Source: Microvirga arvi
Lineage (GTDB): Bacteria; Pseudomonadota; Alphaproteobacteria; Rhizobiales; Beijerinckiaceae
Direction of reading: 5' to 3'
Length of the DNA: 64,000 bases
NCBI RefSeq assembly: GCF_016892765.1
Contig: NZ_JAFEMD010000006.1
Coordinates: 108,053 to 172,052 of the forward strand
Both the position numbers and the translations under genes were made by a program. Below, piece after piece: positions 51,485 to 61,408 of the stretch; position 1 is the first letter of the stretch; every line of letters starts with the position of its first letter. The notes under the pieces were generated by a model. The model was given only the letters and a program-made list of their open reading frames with translations. It had not been told where the DNA came from and made no database searches.

Positions 51485-51943
51485 ATGCGACAGTTTGATC
51501 TTGCTCCCCTTTACCGCAATACGGTCGGCTTCGACCGTCTCTTCTCGATGCTCGACCAGCTCGTCAGCGTCGATGCGGCCCCGAGCTACCCGCCCTACAA
51601 CATCGAGCGCACCGGCGAGAATGCCTATCGCATCTCGATCGCGGTGGCCGGCTTCACCGATCGCGACCTGACCATCGAGGTGAAGGAAAATACCCTCTCC
51701 GTCCGCGGTGAACGCAAGCCTTCGGAAGAGCGCAAGGCCGACGTTCTCCATCAGGGGATCGCCGCCCGCAGCTTCGACCGGCGCTTCCAGCTCGCCGACG
51801 GCGTGCAGGTGGTGGGTGCGGCCCTCGAGAACGGCCTGCTCCATCTCGACCTCGTGCGCGAGATCCCGGAGGCCAAGAAGCCGAAGCTCATCCCGATTTC
51901 CGCGAATGGCCGTCAGACCATCGAGGCGCAGAAGGCTGCGTAA
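51485..51943 (+). CDS. Small heat-shock protein, Hsp20/IbpA type
   Basis: A 152-residue chaperone that binds unfolding proteins. The N-terminus MRQFDLAPLYRNTVGFDRLF is typical of class A rhizobial sHsps. The alpha-crystallin domain (about 38-130) has YPPYNIERTGENAYRISIAV, then VAGFTDRDLTIEVKENTLSV and AARSFDRRFQLADGVQVVGA, with the conserved A-x-L-x-NG-L-L near LENGLLHLDL. The C-terminal I-x-I/V motif lies in KLIPISA. The ATG at 51485 has GGAGG seven bases upstream inside a likely thermometer; the frame extending to 51440 is rejected. Confidence 0.95.
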   Translation: MRQFDLAPLYRNTVGFDRLFSMLDQLVSVDAAPSYPPYNIERTGENAYRISIAVAGFTDRDLTIEVKENTLSVRGERKPSEERKADVLHQGIAARSFDRRFQLADGVQVVGAALENGLLHLDLVREIPEAKKPKLIPISANGRQTIEAQKAA

Positions 51944-51956
51944 CGATCCCTGAATA

Positions 51957-52017
51957 GAGCATCGGACCCAAAAGTGGATTTGCACTTTTGGGATCCACTT
52001 TTTTGCACGATGCGCTA
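51957..52017. repeat. Rearranged palindromic repeat, copy G
   Basis: GAGCATCGGACCCAAAAGTGG...CACTTTTGGG is the usual right hairpin. It is followed directly by ATCCACTTTTTTGCACGATGCGCTA, which resembles the left end (GCGCATCGTGC...AAGTGG) in inverted orientation. This looks like a rearrangement between element halves. Confidence 0.75.
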
Positions 52018-52031
52018 AGGCCCAAACGAAG

Positions 52032-52063
52032 AGCGCCCCGGTTCATGCCGGGGCGCTTTTTTT
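52032..52063 (+). terminator. Intrinsic terminator downstream of hsp20
   Basis: Stem AGCGCCCCG / CGGGGCGCT with loop GTTCATGC, followed by seven T residues. The spacer from here to the threonine aldolase end (52064-52175) shows no gene. Confidence 0.88.
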
Positions 52064-52175
52064 GTTTTGACGTCCTGGTCTCTTGGTCAATCCCGCTGGG
52101 GCTTGGAGGCTGCCCCGTCGGTCAAGGGTCTCTTGGGATGATCAATCGCGGGAGAATGCGGCAGGGTTAGGGCAA

Positions 52176-53252
52176 TCACTCCGCGGCCTGGCGCGATACT
52201 CCGGAATGGGCAATCTCCAGCAGCTTGCGTACGTCCTCCTCACGGGTGGCCCAGGAGGCGACGAGGCGGATCAGAACCTCATTCCCTCCAACCCGCTCGG
52301 TTTCCGGCAGGCTCAGCACGGTCCATGGACTGTAGAGGATGCCGGCAGCCTTCAACGCGCGATCCAGAGCCTGCGGAATGATCGGAAACACCTCATTGGC
52401 CTCGGTCGGCCATGCAAGGCGTATGCCAGGCAGCTGCAGCAGCCCGTCGGATAGAAGCTTGGCCATCCGGTTGGCGTGGCGGGCATTGGCGAGCCAGTGG
52501 TCGCCCGCGAAATAGCCCTCGAACTGCGCCGCGATGAGGCGCCCCTTGGAGATGATCTGTCCGGCGCGCTTGGATCGGTAGTCGAGCGCCTCCGCCAGAT
52601 CCTTCCGGAACACCACGATGGCCTCGGCCATGAGGCCGCCGTTCTTGGTGGCGCCGAAGGACAGGATGTCGACACCCTGCTTCCAGGTCATCTCGGCCGG
52701 GGTGCAGCCGAGCGCCACGAGCGCATTGGCGAAGCGCGCCCCGTCCATATGGAAGGACAGGCCGTGGTCGCGGCAGGCCTGTCCCAGAGCGGCGAGTTCC
52801 TCAAGGCCGTAGACGAGACCGCATTCGCTCACCTGTGAGATCGAAAGCGCCTTCGGAGGCATCTGCTTCGGCGCTTTAGGCAGACTCTTCAGGTAGGAGG
52901 CGACGTCCTCCGCCTTCAGCTTGGCGCCGACACCCGGCAGGCCGGCGAGCTTGGCGCCATGCATGAAGAATTCCGGGGCCCCGCACTCGTCATCGATGAT
53001 GTGAGCCTCCCGGTGGCAGACGCACAGGCCATAGGGCGGTACGGCGGAGGACAGGGCGAGCGCGTTGGCGGCGGTCCCGGTCGTGGCGAAGAACACGGAG
53101 ACCTCACGGTCGAACAATTCGGAAAACCGCGTCCTGACCCGTTTCGACATCTCGTCGTTTCCATAAGCCGCCATGGCTCCGGCATTGGCCTGCATGATCG
53201 CCTGGAGAACGGGGGCGCTGGCGCCCACGGTGTTATCGCTCGCAAAGTTCAT
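52176..53252 (-). CDS. ltaE: Low-specificity L-threonine aldolase
   Basis: A 358-residue PLP enzyme of the beta-eliminating lyase fold that cleaves threonine and allo-threonine to glycine and acetaldehyde. It has FASDNTVGASAPVLQAI near the N-terminus, NDEMSKRV, HIIDDECGAPEFF, HMDGARFANALVAL and the PLP lysine region ILSFGATKNGGLMAEAIV. The C-terminal region SPWTVLSLPETERVGGNEVL matches the fold. It is transcribed away from the gltB region. Confidence 0.92.
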   Translation of the reverse strand: MNFASDNTVGASAPVLQAIMQANAGAMAAYGNDEMSKRVRTRFSELFDREVSVFFATTGTAANALALSSAVPPYGLCVCHREAHIIDDECGAPEFFMHGAKLAGLPGVGAKLKAEDVASYLKSLPKAPKQMPPKALSISQVSECGLVYGLEELAALGQACRDHGLSFHMDGARFANALVALGCTPAEMTWKQGVDILSFGATKNGGLMAEAIVVFRKDLAEALDYRSKRAGQIISKGRLIAAQFEGYFAGDHWLANARHANRMAKLLSDGLLQLPGIRLAWPTEANEVFPIIPQALDRALKAAGILYSPWTVLSLPETERVGGNEVLIRLVASWATREEDVRKLLEIAHSGVSRQAAE

Positions 53253-53866
53253 CTCTTGTCTCCTTGGGAGCGCACCCTGGCGAAGGCGGCCAACATGTCA
53301 AGATCATTGACCCATCGGCGGAGACTTTCGTCTTCAAGGACTGAAAAGCTGCTTTTGTTACATCCTGCGGCGTCGGCTTGTAACTTTCGTCTAAATTTTT
53401 TCTAAACGCTCTTGTGCCCTGCAGCAAAGTCTGGCACGTTAAGTCCAATAGGACAGCGATGCTGTCCCTTTTGGGGTGCCTGCACCCTTCCTGTGACGCC
53501 TGGGGTTTTCTTGATGCTTCGCACCACGCGAACGAAACGAGATACCACGAAAGCCGCCCGCAAAGCGTGGGCGGGATGGGCGACTCTGGGCTGAACTCGA
53601 AAAGCCCAAAGGATGCCCGCGAGGAGCGGGCTCCCCTGCCGGACCCACCCCTCGAAACCTGACGAAGCGGCGGGCTCCCGGACGATCCCTTCATCCGGCG
53701 GGCCCAAAAGCCGCCTCAAAGAACAGCGCATCGTGCGGACAAGTGGACCTGGTTTTCCGCGTCCAGCGATGCGCAGGTAAGAAACGGAGCATCGGGTTGA
53801 TCCCGAAAGTGGCGTCCACTTTTGGGCCCGATGCTCGGAAGACCCGTTCGGATGTAAGGATCTGTC
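53253..53866. other. Long gene-less leader upstream of gltB
   Basis: A spacer of 614 bases. Its last part holds palindromic repeat copy H (53726-53836). The first 470 bases contain only short open frames in all directions. They hold several GC-rich stem candidates (for example GTGCC...GGCAC at 53414-53437 and GGGCGGG...CCCGC around 53571-53640), but no family of RNA that I recognise. It presumably contains the promoters of both gltB and ltaE. Confidence 0.6.
53726..53836 (+). repeat. Two-hairpin palindromic repeat, full copy H
   Basis: GCGCATCGTGCGGACAAGTGG...GGTTTTCCGCG...GCGATGCGC, then GAGCATCGGGTTGATCCC, GAAAGTGG...CCACTTTTGGG, CCCGATGCTC. It ends 30 bases before the gltB ATG, so it lies in the gltB 5' leader. 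Confidence 0.9.
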
Positions 53867-56800
53867 ATGAGCGACGTGCCGACCAAGAGCCTGGAAGTCG
53901 AAGTGCCAAGCCGCACGGCCGCAACGGGAAACAAAGTCCATCTCGTGCGCGATCCCGGCCTGCCTGCCGCTCAGGGCCTCTACAACCCCTCGAACGAACA
54001 GGATTCCTGCGGCGTCGGCTTCATCGCCGACATGAAAAACCGCAAGTCGCATGAGATCGTCGAGCAGGGCCTCGCCATCCTGCACAACCTCGATCACCGG
54101 GGTGCGGTGGGCGCGGATCCCAAGATGGGCGACGGCTGCGGCATTCTCGTTCAGATCCCGCACAAGTTCTTCGCCGCCGAATGCGCCAAGGTCGGCATCT
54201 GGCTGCCCGAGGAAGGCCAGTATGGCGTCGGCCACCTGTTCATGCCGCGCGACCCGGAAGGCTTCAGGCTCGTCGAGGAGATCGTCACCAAGGCGATCGC
54301 CGATGAGGGCCTGCAGGTGCTCGGCTGGCGCGAGGTGCCCGTCGATTCCAGCGATCTCGGCGAGAGTGTGAAGGCCACCGAGCCCCTGCACCGCCAGATC
54401 TTCGTCGGCAAGGGCAAGGGGATGGACGATGCCGAGACCTTCGAGCGTCGCCTCTTCATCGCCCGCAAGGTCATCTCCAACGCCGTCTACGACATGAAGG
54501 ACGCGCGCACGAAGGGCTATTACCCCGTCAGCCTGTCCTCGCGCACCATCGTCTACAAGGGCATGGTGCTCGTCACGCAGCTGCGCGACTACTACCTCGA
54601 CCTGCAGGATCCGCGCTTCGAGAGCGCCATCGCCCTCGTGCACCAGCGCTTTGCCACCAACACCTTCCCGACTTGGCAGCTCGCGCACCCCTACCGCATG
54701 GTCGCCCATAACGGCGAGATCAACACGCTTCGCGGCAACGTGAACTGGATGGCGGCGCGCCAGGCCTCGGTCGACTCGGAGCTTTTCGGCAACGACATCT
54801 CGAAGCTCTGGCCGATCTCCTACGAGGGGCAGTCCGACACCGCCTGCTTCGACAACGCCCTCGAGTTCCTGGTGCGCGGCGGCTACTCGCTGTCGCACGC
54901 CATGATGATGCTGATCCCGGAAGCCTGGGCCGGCAACCCGCTCATGAACGACGACCGGCGCGCGTTCTATGAGTACCATGCCGCTCTCATGGAGCCGTGG
55001 GACGGCCCCGCCGCCGTGTGCTTCACCGATGGCAAACAGATCGGCGCGACGCTTGACCGCAACGGCCTTCGCCCCGCGCGCTATCTCGTCACCGACGACG
55101 GTCTCGTGGTGCTCGCCTCCGAGATGGGCGTGCTGCCGATCCCGGAGGAGAAGATCGTCGAGAAGTGGCGCCTGCAGCCGGGTAAGATGCTCCTCATCGA
55201 CCTGGAGGAAGGCCGCATCGTCTCCGACGATGAGATCAAGCAGCAGCTCTCCAACGCTCATCCCTACAAGGAATGGCTGAAGCGCACGCAGATCGTGCTG
55301 GAGGACTTGAAGCCCGTGCAGGCGCGCGAGTCGCGCACGGACGTGTCGCTCCTCGACCGTCAGCAGGCCTTCGGCTACACGGCCGAGGACTTGAAGCTGC
55401 TCATGCAGCCCATGGCCGTCACAGGCCAGGAGGCGGTGGGCTCCATGGGATCGGACACACCGATCTCAGCGCTCTCCGACAAGGCCAAGCTGCTCTACAC
55501 CTACTTCAAGCAGAACTTCGCCCAGGTGACGAACCCGCCGATCGATCCGATCCGCGAAGAGCTCGTCATGAGCCTCGTGTCGTTCATCGGCCCGCGTCCG
55601 AACATCCTTGATCTCGAAGGCACCTCCCGCCGCAAAAGGCTGGAGGTGCGCCAGCCGATCCTCACCAACGAGGACCTGGAGAAGATCCGCTGCATCGGCC
55701 ATTTCGAGGACCGCTTCGACACCAAGACCCTCGACATCACCTATGATGCGGAACTAGGCGCTTCTGCGCTCGACGGCGCCCTCGACCGACTCTGCGACCG
55801 TGCGGAAGCAGCCGTCCACGGCGGCTACAACATCATCATCCTCACGGACCGCATGGTCGGTCCGGACCGCATTCCGATCCCGGCGCTCCTCGCCACGGCC
55901 GCCGTGCACAACTACCTCATCCGGAAAGGGCTTCGCACCTCGGTCGGCCTCGTGGTCGAAAGCGGCGAGCCGCGCGAGATCCATCACTTCGCCTGCCTGG
56001 CCGGCTACGGCGCAGAAGCCATCAACCCGTATCTCGCCTTCGAGTCGATCGCGGCCATGCATGAGGCCGGCGAGCTGCCGCAGGAAGTGGATTCGGACGA
56101 GGCGGTCAAGCGCTACATCAAGTCGATCGGCAAGGGCCTGCTCAAGGTGATGTCCAAGATGGGCATCTCCACCTACCAGTCCTATTGCGGCGCGCAGATC
56201 TTCGATGCGATCGGCCTCAAGTCCGATTTCGTGGCCCGTGACTTCTTCGGCACCGCGACCACCATCGAAGGCATCGGCATGGACGAGGTGGCGGAAGAGA
56301 ACGTGCGCCGTCACCGCGACGCCTTCGGCGATGCGCCGATCTACCGCAATGCGCTCGATGTCGGCGGCGAATACGCCTATCGCCAGCGCGGCGAGGTGCA
56401 TGCCTGGAACCCGGATACGGTGGCCACGCTCCAGCATGCCGTGCGCCTCAACGCGCAGGAGCGCTACCGCGAGTTCGCGCGCCTCGTGAACGAGCAGGAC
56501 AACGAGCTGAAGACCATCCGCGGTCTCTTCCGCATCAAGCAGGCGGAGGAGGCGGGACGCGCGCCTGTTCCACTGAACGAAGTCGAACCCGCGCAGGAGA
56601 TCGTGAAGCGCTTCTCGACGGGCGCCATGTCGTTCGGCTCGATCTCGAAGGAGGCGCACGAGACGCTGGCGCTCGCCATGAACGCCATCGGCGGCAAGTC
56701 CAACACCGGCGAAGGCGGCGAGGAGCCGGAACGCTTCCGCCCGCTGCCGAACGGCATGTCCAAGCGCTCCGCCATCAAGCAGGTGGCCTCAGGCCGCTTC

Positions 56801-58585
56801 GGCGTGACGACGGAATATCTCGTCAATGCCGACATGATGCAGATCAAGGTCGCTCAAGGCGCCAAGCCCGGCGAAGGCGGCCAGCTGCCTGGCCACAAGG
56901 TCGATGCGAAGATCGCCCGCGTGCGCCACTCGACTCCCGGCGTCGGCCTCATCTCGCCGCCGCCGCACCACGACATCTACTCGATCGAGGATCTGGCGCA
57001 GCTGATCTTCGACCTGAAGAACGTGAACCCTGCGGCCGACGTGTCGGTGAAACTCGTGGCGGAAGTGGGCGTCGGTACCGTTGCCGCCGGTGTCGCCAAG
57101 GCGCGCGCCGATCACATCACGATCTCGGGCTTCGAGGGCGGCACGGGCGCGTCCCCCCTCACCTCGCTCAAGCATGCGGGCTCGCCCTGGGAGATCGGCC
57201 TCGCCGAAACCCAGCAGACCCTGGTGCTCAACCGTCTGCGCGGCCGCGTGGCGCTGCAGGCCGACGGCGGGCTGCGCACGGGTCGTGACGTGGTGATCGC
57301 AGCTTTGCTCGGCGCGGACGAATACGGCTTCTCGACCGCGCCTCTGATCGCGGCGGGCTGCATCATGATGCGCAAGTGCCATCTCAACACCTGCCCGGTC
57401 GGCGTCGCCACGCAGGATCCGGTGCTGCGCAAGCGCTTCAAGGGCCTGCCGGAACACGTGATCAACTACTTCTTCTTCGTCGCCGAGGAAGTGCGCGAGT
57501 TGATGGCCGAGATGGGCTTTACCACCATCGACGAGATGATCGGCCAGTCCGATCTTCTCGACAAGAATGCGGCCATCGACCACTGGAAGGCGAAGGGTCT
57601 CGATTTCACGAAGCTCTTCCACAAGCCCGACGCAGGCCCGAACGTCGCGATCCGGCACTTGGAGCGTCAGGTTCACCCGATCGCGAACGTGCTCGACCGC
57701 GCGTTCATCGCACAGGCCGGTCCCGCGCTGGAGAACGGCGAAGCCGTCACCATCGAATCGAAGGTGAAAAGCTCCGACCGTACGGTGGGTGCCATGCTCT
57801 CCGGCGAGGTGGCGAAGCGCTACGGCCACGAGGGCCTTCCCGACGACACGATCACCGTGAAGCTGAAGGGCACGGCAGGCCAGAGCTTCGGCGCCTGGCT
57901 CGCCGCCGGCGTGACGCTGAACCTCGAAGGCGAGGCGAACGATTATGTCGGCAAGGGCCTCTCGGGCGGCAAGATCATCATCGCACCATCATCTGCTTCG
58001 AAGGCTCTGCCTGAGAATTCCATCGTCGTCGGCAACACGGTGATGTACGGCGCCATTGCTGGCGAGGCCTATTTCCGCGGCGTTGCGGGCGAGCGCTTCG
58101 CCGTGCGCAACTCGGGCGCCATCGCCGTTGTCGAGGGCACCGGCGATCACGGCTGCGAATACATGACCGGCGGCCTCGTGGTGGTGCTGGGGCAGACCGG
58201 CCGCAACTTCGCGGCGGGGATGTCGGGCGGCATCGCCTATGTGCTCGACGAGGACGGCACGTTCACCAAGCGCTGCAACCTGTCCATGGTCGATCTCGAA
58301 CCCGTCGAGGAGGAGGAGGATCTGATGCGCCGCCTCCATCATCACGGCGGCGATCTGGAGACCAAGGGCCGCATCGACATCATGGCCAACATGTCTGGCC
58401 CCGATGAAGAGCGCCTGATGCAGCTCATCACCAACCATCACACCTATACGGGCTCGACGCGCGCCAAGGAGATCCTCGACAACTGGACGACCTACCGCAC
58501 CAAGTTCGTGAAGGTCATGCCGGTCGAGTATCGCCGTGCGCTCCAGGAGATGGATCGTCTCCGGAACCTGCAGGCGGCGGAATAA
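53867..58585 (+). CDS. gltB: Glutamate synthase (NADPH) large subunit
   Basis: A 1572-residue protein that makes glutamate from glutamine and 2-oxoglutarate. Residues 1-47 are a propeptide; Cys48 in [13 protein letters not shown] becomes the N-terminal nucleophile of the glutaminase domain. The synthase part has FMN-binding sequence around [18 protein letters not shown] and [16 protein letters not shown]. The 3Fe-4S cluster Cys are 1165, 1171 and 1176 in [15 protein letters not shown]-terminal beta-helix ends the protein, with repeats such as [20 protein letters not shown]. gltD follows after 19 bases. The long leader with the repeat suggests post-transcriptional effects, unproven. Confidence 0.97.
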   Translation: MSDVPTKSLEVEVPSRTAATGNKVHLVRDPGLPAAQGLYNPSNEQDSCGVGFIADMKNRKSHEIVEQGLAILHNLDHRGAVGADPKMGDGCGILVQIPHKFFAAECAKVGIWLPEEGQYGVGHLFMPRDPEGFRLVEEIVTKAIADEGLQVLGWREVPVDSSDLGESVKATEPLHRQIFVGKGKGMDDAETFERRLFIARKVISNAVYDMKDARTKGYYPVSLSSRTIVYKGMVLVTQLRDYYLDLQDPRFESAIALVHQRFATNTFPTWQLAHPYRMVAHNGEINTLRGNVNWMAARQASVDSELFGNDISKLWPISYEGQSDTACFDNALEFLVRGGYSLSHAMMMLIPEAWAGNPLMNDDRRAFYEYHAALMEPWDGPAAVCFTDGKQIGATLDRNGLRPARYLVTDDGLVVLASEMGVLPIPEEKIVEKWRLQPGKMLLIDLEEGRIVSDDEIKQQLSNAHPYKEWLKRTQIVLEDLKPVQARESRTDVSLLDRQQAFGYTAEDLKLLMQPMAVTGQEAVGSMGSDTPISALSDKAKLLYTYFKQNFAQVTNPPIDPIREELVMSLVSFIGPRPNILDLEGTSRRKRLEVRQPILTNEDLEKIRCIGHFEDRFDTKTLDITYDAELGASALDGALDRLCDRAEAAVHGGYNIIILTDRMVGPDRIPIPALLATAAVHNYLIRKGLRTSVGLVVESGEPREIHHFACLAGYGAEAINPYLAFESIAAMHEAGELPQEVDSDEAVKRYIKSIGKGLLKVMSKMGISTYQSYCGAQIFDAIGLKSDFVARDFFGTATTIEGIGMDEVAEENVRRHRDAFGDAPIYRNALDVGGEYAYRQRGEVHAWNPDTVATLQHAVRLNAQERYREFARLVNEQDNELKTIRGLFRIKQAEEAGRAPVPLNEVEPAQEIVKRFSTGAMSFGSISKEAHETLALAMNAIGGKSNTGEGGEEPERFRPLPNGMSKRSAIKQVASGRFGVTTEYLVNADMMQIKVAQGAKPGEGGQLPGHKVDAKIARVRHSTPGVGLISPPPHHDIYSIEDLAQLIFDLKNVNPAADVSVKLVAEVGVGTVAAGVAKARADHITISGFEGGTGASPLTSLKHAGSPWEIGLAETQQTLVLNRLRGRVALQADGGLRTGRDVVIAALLGADEYGFSTAPLIAAGCIMMRKCHLNTCPVGVATQDPVLRKRFKGLPEHVINYFFFVAEEVRELMAEMGFTTIDEMIGQSDLLDKNAAIDHWKAKGLDFTKLFHKPDAGPNVAIRHLERQVHPIANVLDRAFIAQAGPALENGEAVTIESKVKSSDRTVGAMLSGEVAKRYGHEGLPDDTITVKLKGTAGQSFGAWLAAGVTLNLEGEANDYVGKGLSGGKIIIAPSSASKALPENSIVVGNTVMYGAIAGEAYFRGVAGERFAVRNSGAIAVVEGTGDHGCEYMTGGLVVVLGQTGRNFAAGMSGGIAYVLDEDGTFTKRCNLSMVDLEPVEEEEDLMRRLHHHGGDLETKGRIDIMANMSGPDEERLMQLITNHHTYTGSTRAKEILDNWTTYRTKFVKVMPVEYRRALQEMDRLRNLQAAE

Positions 58586-58604
58586 GGATTGAAGGGGCAA
58601 ACCC

Positions 58605-60026
58605 ATGGGCAAGGTCACAGGCTTTCTCGAATACGACCGGCAGGAGCAGAAATATCAGCTCGCCGGTGAGCGCGTCCGCCACTTCCGCGAGTTCACGCTG
58701 CCGCTCGACACCAACGACCTGCGCAAGCAGGCGGGGCGCTGCATGGATTGCGGCATCCCCTTCTGCCATGGGCCGACGGGCTGTCCGGTTCACAACCAGA
58801 TCCCGGACTGGAACGATCTGGTCTGGCAGGACGACTGGGAGGAGGCTGCACGCAACCTCCACACCACCAACAACTTCCCCGAGTTCACGGGCCGCATCTG
58901 CCCAGCTCCGTGCGAGGAAGCCTGCACGCTCAATCTCGAAAACCAGCCGGTCACCATCAAGACCATCGAGCAGGCCATCGCCGACAAGGCTTGGGAGATG
59001 GGCTTCGTGAAGCCGGAACCGGCCGATGTGCAGACAGGCAAGCGCGTGGCCGTGATCGGCTCAGGCCCCGCCGGCATGGCGGCTGCGCAGCAGCTCGCCC
59101 GCGCAGGCCACGAGGTGCATGTGTTCGAGCGGCAAGCGAAGCCCGGTGGGCTGCTGCGCTACGGCATCCCGGACTTCAAGATGGAGAAGTACCACATCGA
59201 TCGCCGCGTGAAGCAGATGGAGGCCGAGGGCGTGATCTTCCATTGCGGCGTGAATATCGGCGCCGACCGCAGTTTCGCCTCGCTGCACAACGAGTTCGAT
59301 GCGGTGCTGTTCGCCGGCGGCGCAGAGGATCCGCGCAATCCTAACCTGCCGGGGCAGGATCTTGCCGGCGTGTTCTATGCGATGCCGTATCTCACCCAGT
59401 CGAACCAGCGTGTTAATGGGGAGGACGTCACCGCCGAGCCGATCCTTGCAGGCGGCAAGCATGTGGTGGTGATCGGCGGTGGCGACACGGCCTCCGACTG
59501 CGTCGGCACGGCGTTCCGCCAGGGTGCGCTCTCCGTGACCCAGCTCGACATCCGCCCCAAGCCGCCGGAGCGGGAGGATAAGCTCACCGTGTGGCCTTAC
59601 TGGCCGACGAAGATGCGCACCTCCTCATCGCAAGCCGAAGGCGCGGAGCGCGAGTTTCAGGCCGCGACGCTTGGGCTGGAAGGCAAGAAGGGCCGCGTCA
59701 TCGGCGTACAATGCGCGCGCGTCGACGAAAGACGCCAGCCGATCCCCGGCAGCGAGTTCATTTTGAAGGCCGATCTCGTCTTCATCGCCATCGGCTTTGC
59801 CGGCTCGGTGAAGGAAGGTCTGCTTGAGCAATCGGGTGTCGCCATGGACCGTCGCGGCAATGTGGTGGCCGACGACAGGAGCTACAGGACCTCGAACGAC
59901 AAGGTCTTCGTGGCTGGCGACATGCGCCGCGGCCAGTCGCTGGTGGTCTGGGCGATCCGCGAAGGCCGCCAGGCCGCCCGCTCCATCGACACCTTCCTCA
60001 TGGGCTCCAGCACCCTGCCGGTGTAA
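58605..60026 (+). CDS. gltD: Glutamate synthase (NADPH) small subunit
   Basis: A 473-residue flavoprotein that feeds NADPH electrons to GltB. N-terminal Cys for iron-sulfur clusters are in CMDCGIPFC (C46, C49, C54) and [12 protein letters not shown]. The FAD-binding loop is [19 protein letters not shown], and the NADPH loop is [40 protein letters not shown] closes the C-terminal FAD contact. AAGGGGC precedes the ATG. A strong terminator follows. Confidence 0.97.
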   Translation: MGKVTGFLEYDRQEQKYQLAGERVRHFREFTLPLDTNDLRKQAGRCMDCGIPFCHGPTGCPVHNQIPDWNDLVWQDDWEEAARNLHTTNNFPEFTGRICPAPCEEACTLNLENQPVTIKTIEQAIADKAWEMGFVKPEPADVQTGKRVAVIGSGPAGMAAAQQLARAGHEVHVFERQAKPGGLLRYGIPDFKMEKYHIDRRVKQMEAEGVIFHCGVNIGADRSFASLHNEFDAVLFAGGAEDPRNPNLPGQDLAGVFYAMPYLTQSNQRVNGEDVTAEPILAGGKHVVVIGGGDTASDCVGTAFRQGALSVTQLDIRPKPPEREDKLTVWPYWPTKMRTSSSQAEGAEREFQAATLGLEGKKGRVIGVQCARVDERRQPIPGSEFILKADLVFIAIGFAGSVKEGLLEQSGVAMDRRGNVVADDRSYRTSNDKVFVAGDMRRGQSLVVWAIREGRQAARSIDTFLMGSSTLPV

Positions 60027-60046
60027 GCCTCGCATCCTGACAAACG

Positions 60047-60083
60047 AAAGCGGCGGCTCATCTCACATGAGCCGCCGCTTTTT
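60047..60083 (+). terminator. Intrinsic terminator after gltD
   Basis: Arms AAAGCGGCGGCTCAT and ATGAGCCGCCGCTTT with loop CTCAC and TTTTT after. The near-perfect symmetry allows it to serve the convergent DUF459 gene as well. Confidence 0.93.
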
Positions 60084-60098
60084 ATTGCGAAATCCTCG

Positions 60099-61352
60099 TT
60101 ACGGGTTTGGCCAGCGAAAATCGTCCGCCCGACCGGGACGGGAGCCGGGTGCGATCCCGACCCGCAGGGCGCGCTGGACGGGATAGGCATGGTCGCCCGC
60201 GAGCTTCGGCGGCGCCGAGACGAGCGTGCCTCCCGGCGTCACGTCCTGACGGGTCAGCGGCAGAACCGGACCGACCAGCGGCTTCGATGGCAGAACAACC
60301 GGAGTGGCGGCATCCGGCGGCGGGGGCAGCGCAGCCTCGACGGACGGGGTTCCCGATCCATCCGCAGGCGTGATCTCCGCCGGATTGGGGGCAGCCGCCG
60401 TGGCGGTTCCGCCTTGCCCCAGGATCCGCTTGATCTCCGTATCGGCGAAGAAGGCAACCTTGCGCGCACCGGCTCGGGTGAAGAAGACGCCCTCATTGGT
60501 GCGCAGCTTGGCGGGTTCGCCGTCTACGTCGGGCCCCTCGGCCGTGTAGCGGTTCTCCTCGTCCACGAAGCCAGGCCAGATGTCCACATAGACTCCGCCG
60601 TTGCGCTGGACCCTTTCCTTGTAGATCTCGTTCATGGCGAGCAGATCTTCCGAGATCTTGCTGTTCTTCATGGGCGGCACGCCGATCCAGACGACCGGGA
60701 TTCTGCGCTCCTTGAAGGCGGCCATGATCGCGTCGACCCGCTGGCGGTAGAGTTCTTTCCAGCGGTCGGAGAGCGGTTCTATCCCCTCCTCGCCATCCCT
60801 GATCGATTGCCGATCGTTCGCTCCCAACATCACGACGGCCACGGAGGCTTTCTGGCCTCCGTCGAGAGTCGCCTTGATGAAGTTGGGCCAGTCGGCCGGA
60901 TCGGTGCGGGCGAGGCTCGTGTCATTCCTGACCTTGGAGACAACCGCGACATCCTGGTTGTCCGCAAGATGGGCGTCGAGTCCCTGCCGGGCATAGCTTG
61001 CCAGCGCATCCCCGAACACCACCACATGGGTGCTCGGATCGACCTTGGGCTTCTCCTGCTTCGCCACCGCCGCTGGCGGGGCGGCCGGTTTGCGGGGTCT
61101 CGCGACGGGAGCGCGTGCAGGGGGCGGCGGCTCGTCCGGAACACCGAACAAACGACGGAGGCTGAAGCCCTGCTGCGGCTGAGGCTGGGCCGGCTGTACG
61201 AGCTTTCCAGGATAATAGCCGGGCGGATAGGCACGGGGATCCCGGTAGCCCGGCTGCTGAGAATAGCCGGACTGCGCCAAGGCAGCATCGATCCCACCCG
61301 CTGCGAGGAGCAGGGCGAGGGTCATGCGATGAAGAATCGGCACTATTTTCAT
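60099..61352 (-). CDS. DUF459 exported protein with SGNH hydrolase-like domain
   Basis: A 417-residue protein with a signal peptide (about residues 1-27, LALLLAAGGIDAALAQ). A Pro/Gln/Tyr-rich linker follows (about 28-110), then a SGNH-like domain with VVVFGDALASYARQGLDA (block I, with Asp-Ala where Ser is usual), VVMLGANDRQSIRD (block III) and later TRAGARKVAFFADTE. The block I Ser appears replaced by Ala (GDALA), so esterase activity is questionable. Such proteins are found with cell-wall genes in Rhizobiales. The ATG at 61352 is chosen; one at 61364 is also possible. It precedes a lytic transglycosylase gene. Confidence 0.83.
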   Translation of the reverse strand: MKIVPILHRMTLALLLAAGGIDAALAQSGYSQQPGYRDPRAYPPGYYPGKLVQPAQPQPQQGFSLRRLFGVPDEPPPPARAPVARPRKPAAPPAAVAKQEKPKVDPSTHVVVFGDALASYARQGLDAHLADNQDVAVVSKVRNDTSLARTDPADWPNFIKATLDGGQKASVAVVMLGANDRQSIRDGEEGIEPLSDRWKELYRQRVDAIMAAFKERRIPVVWIGVPPMKNSKISEDLLAMNEIYKERVQRNGGVYVDIWPGFVDEENRYTAEGPDVDGEPAKLRTNEGVFFTRAGARKVAFFADTEIKRILGQGGTATAAAPNPAEITPADGSGTPSVEAALPPPPDAATPVVLPSKPLVGPVLPLTRQDVTPGGTLVSAPPKLAGDHAYPVQRALRVGIAPGSRPGRADDFRWPNP

Positions 61353-61408
61353 AGGCGGTTCCATCCTAATCCGGACCAGCCTGGTTATAGAGCCGTAAGG
61401 CAGCTCCG

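Noticed and set aside
44555..52020. Possible CRISPR array formed by the AAAAGTGG palindromes
   Set aside because: Copies are thousands of bases apart with genes between them, not regularly spaced with short spacers, and no cas gene is visible.
53432..53448. TGGCACG resembling the -24 part of a sigma-54 promoter before gltB
   Set aside because: The -12 element should be TTGC about four bases later, but the sequence there is TTAAGTCCA. The GC of the -12 box is missing.
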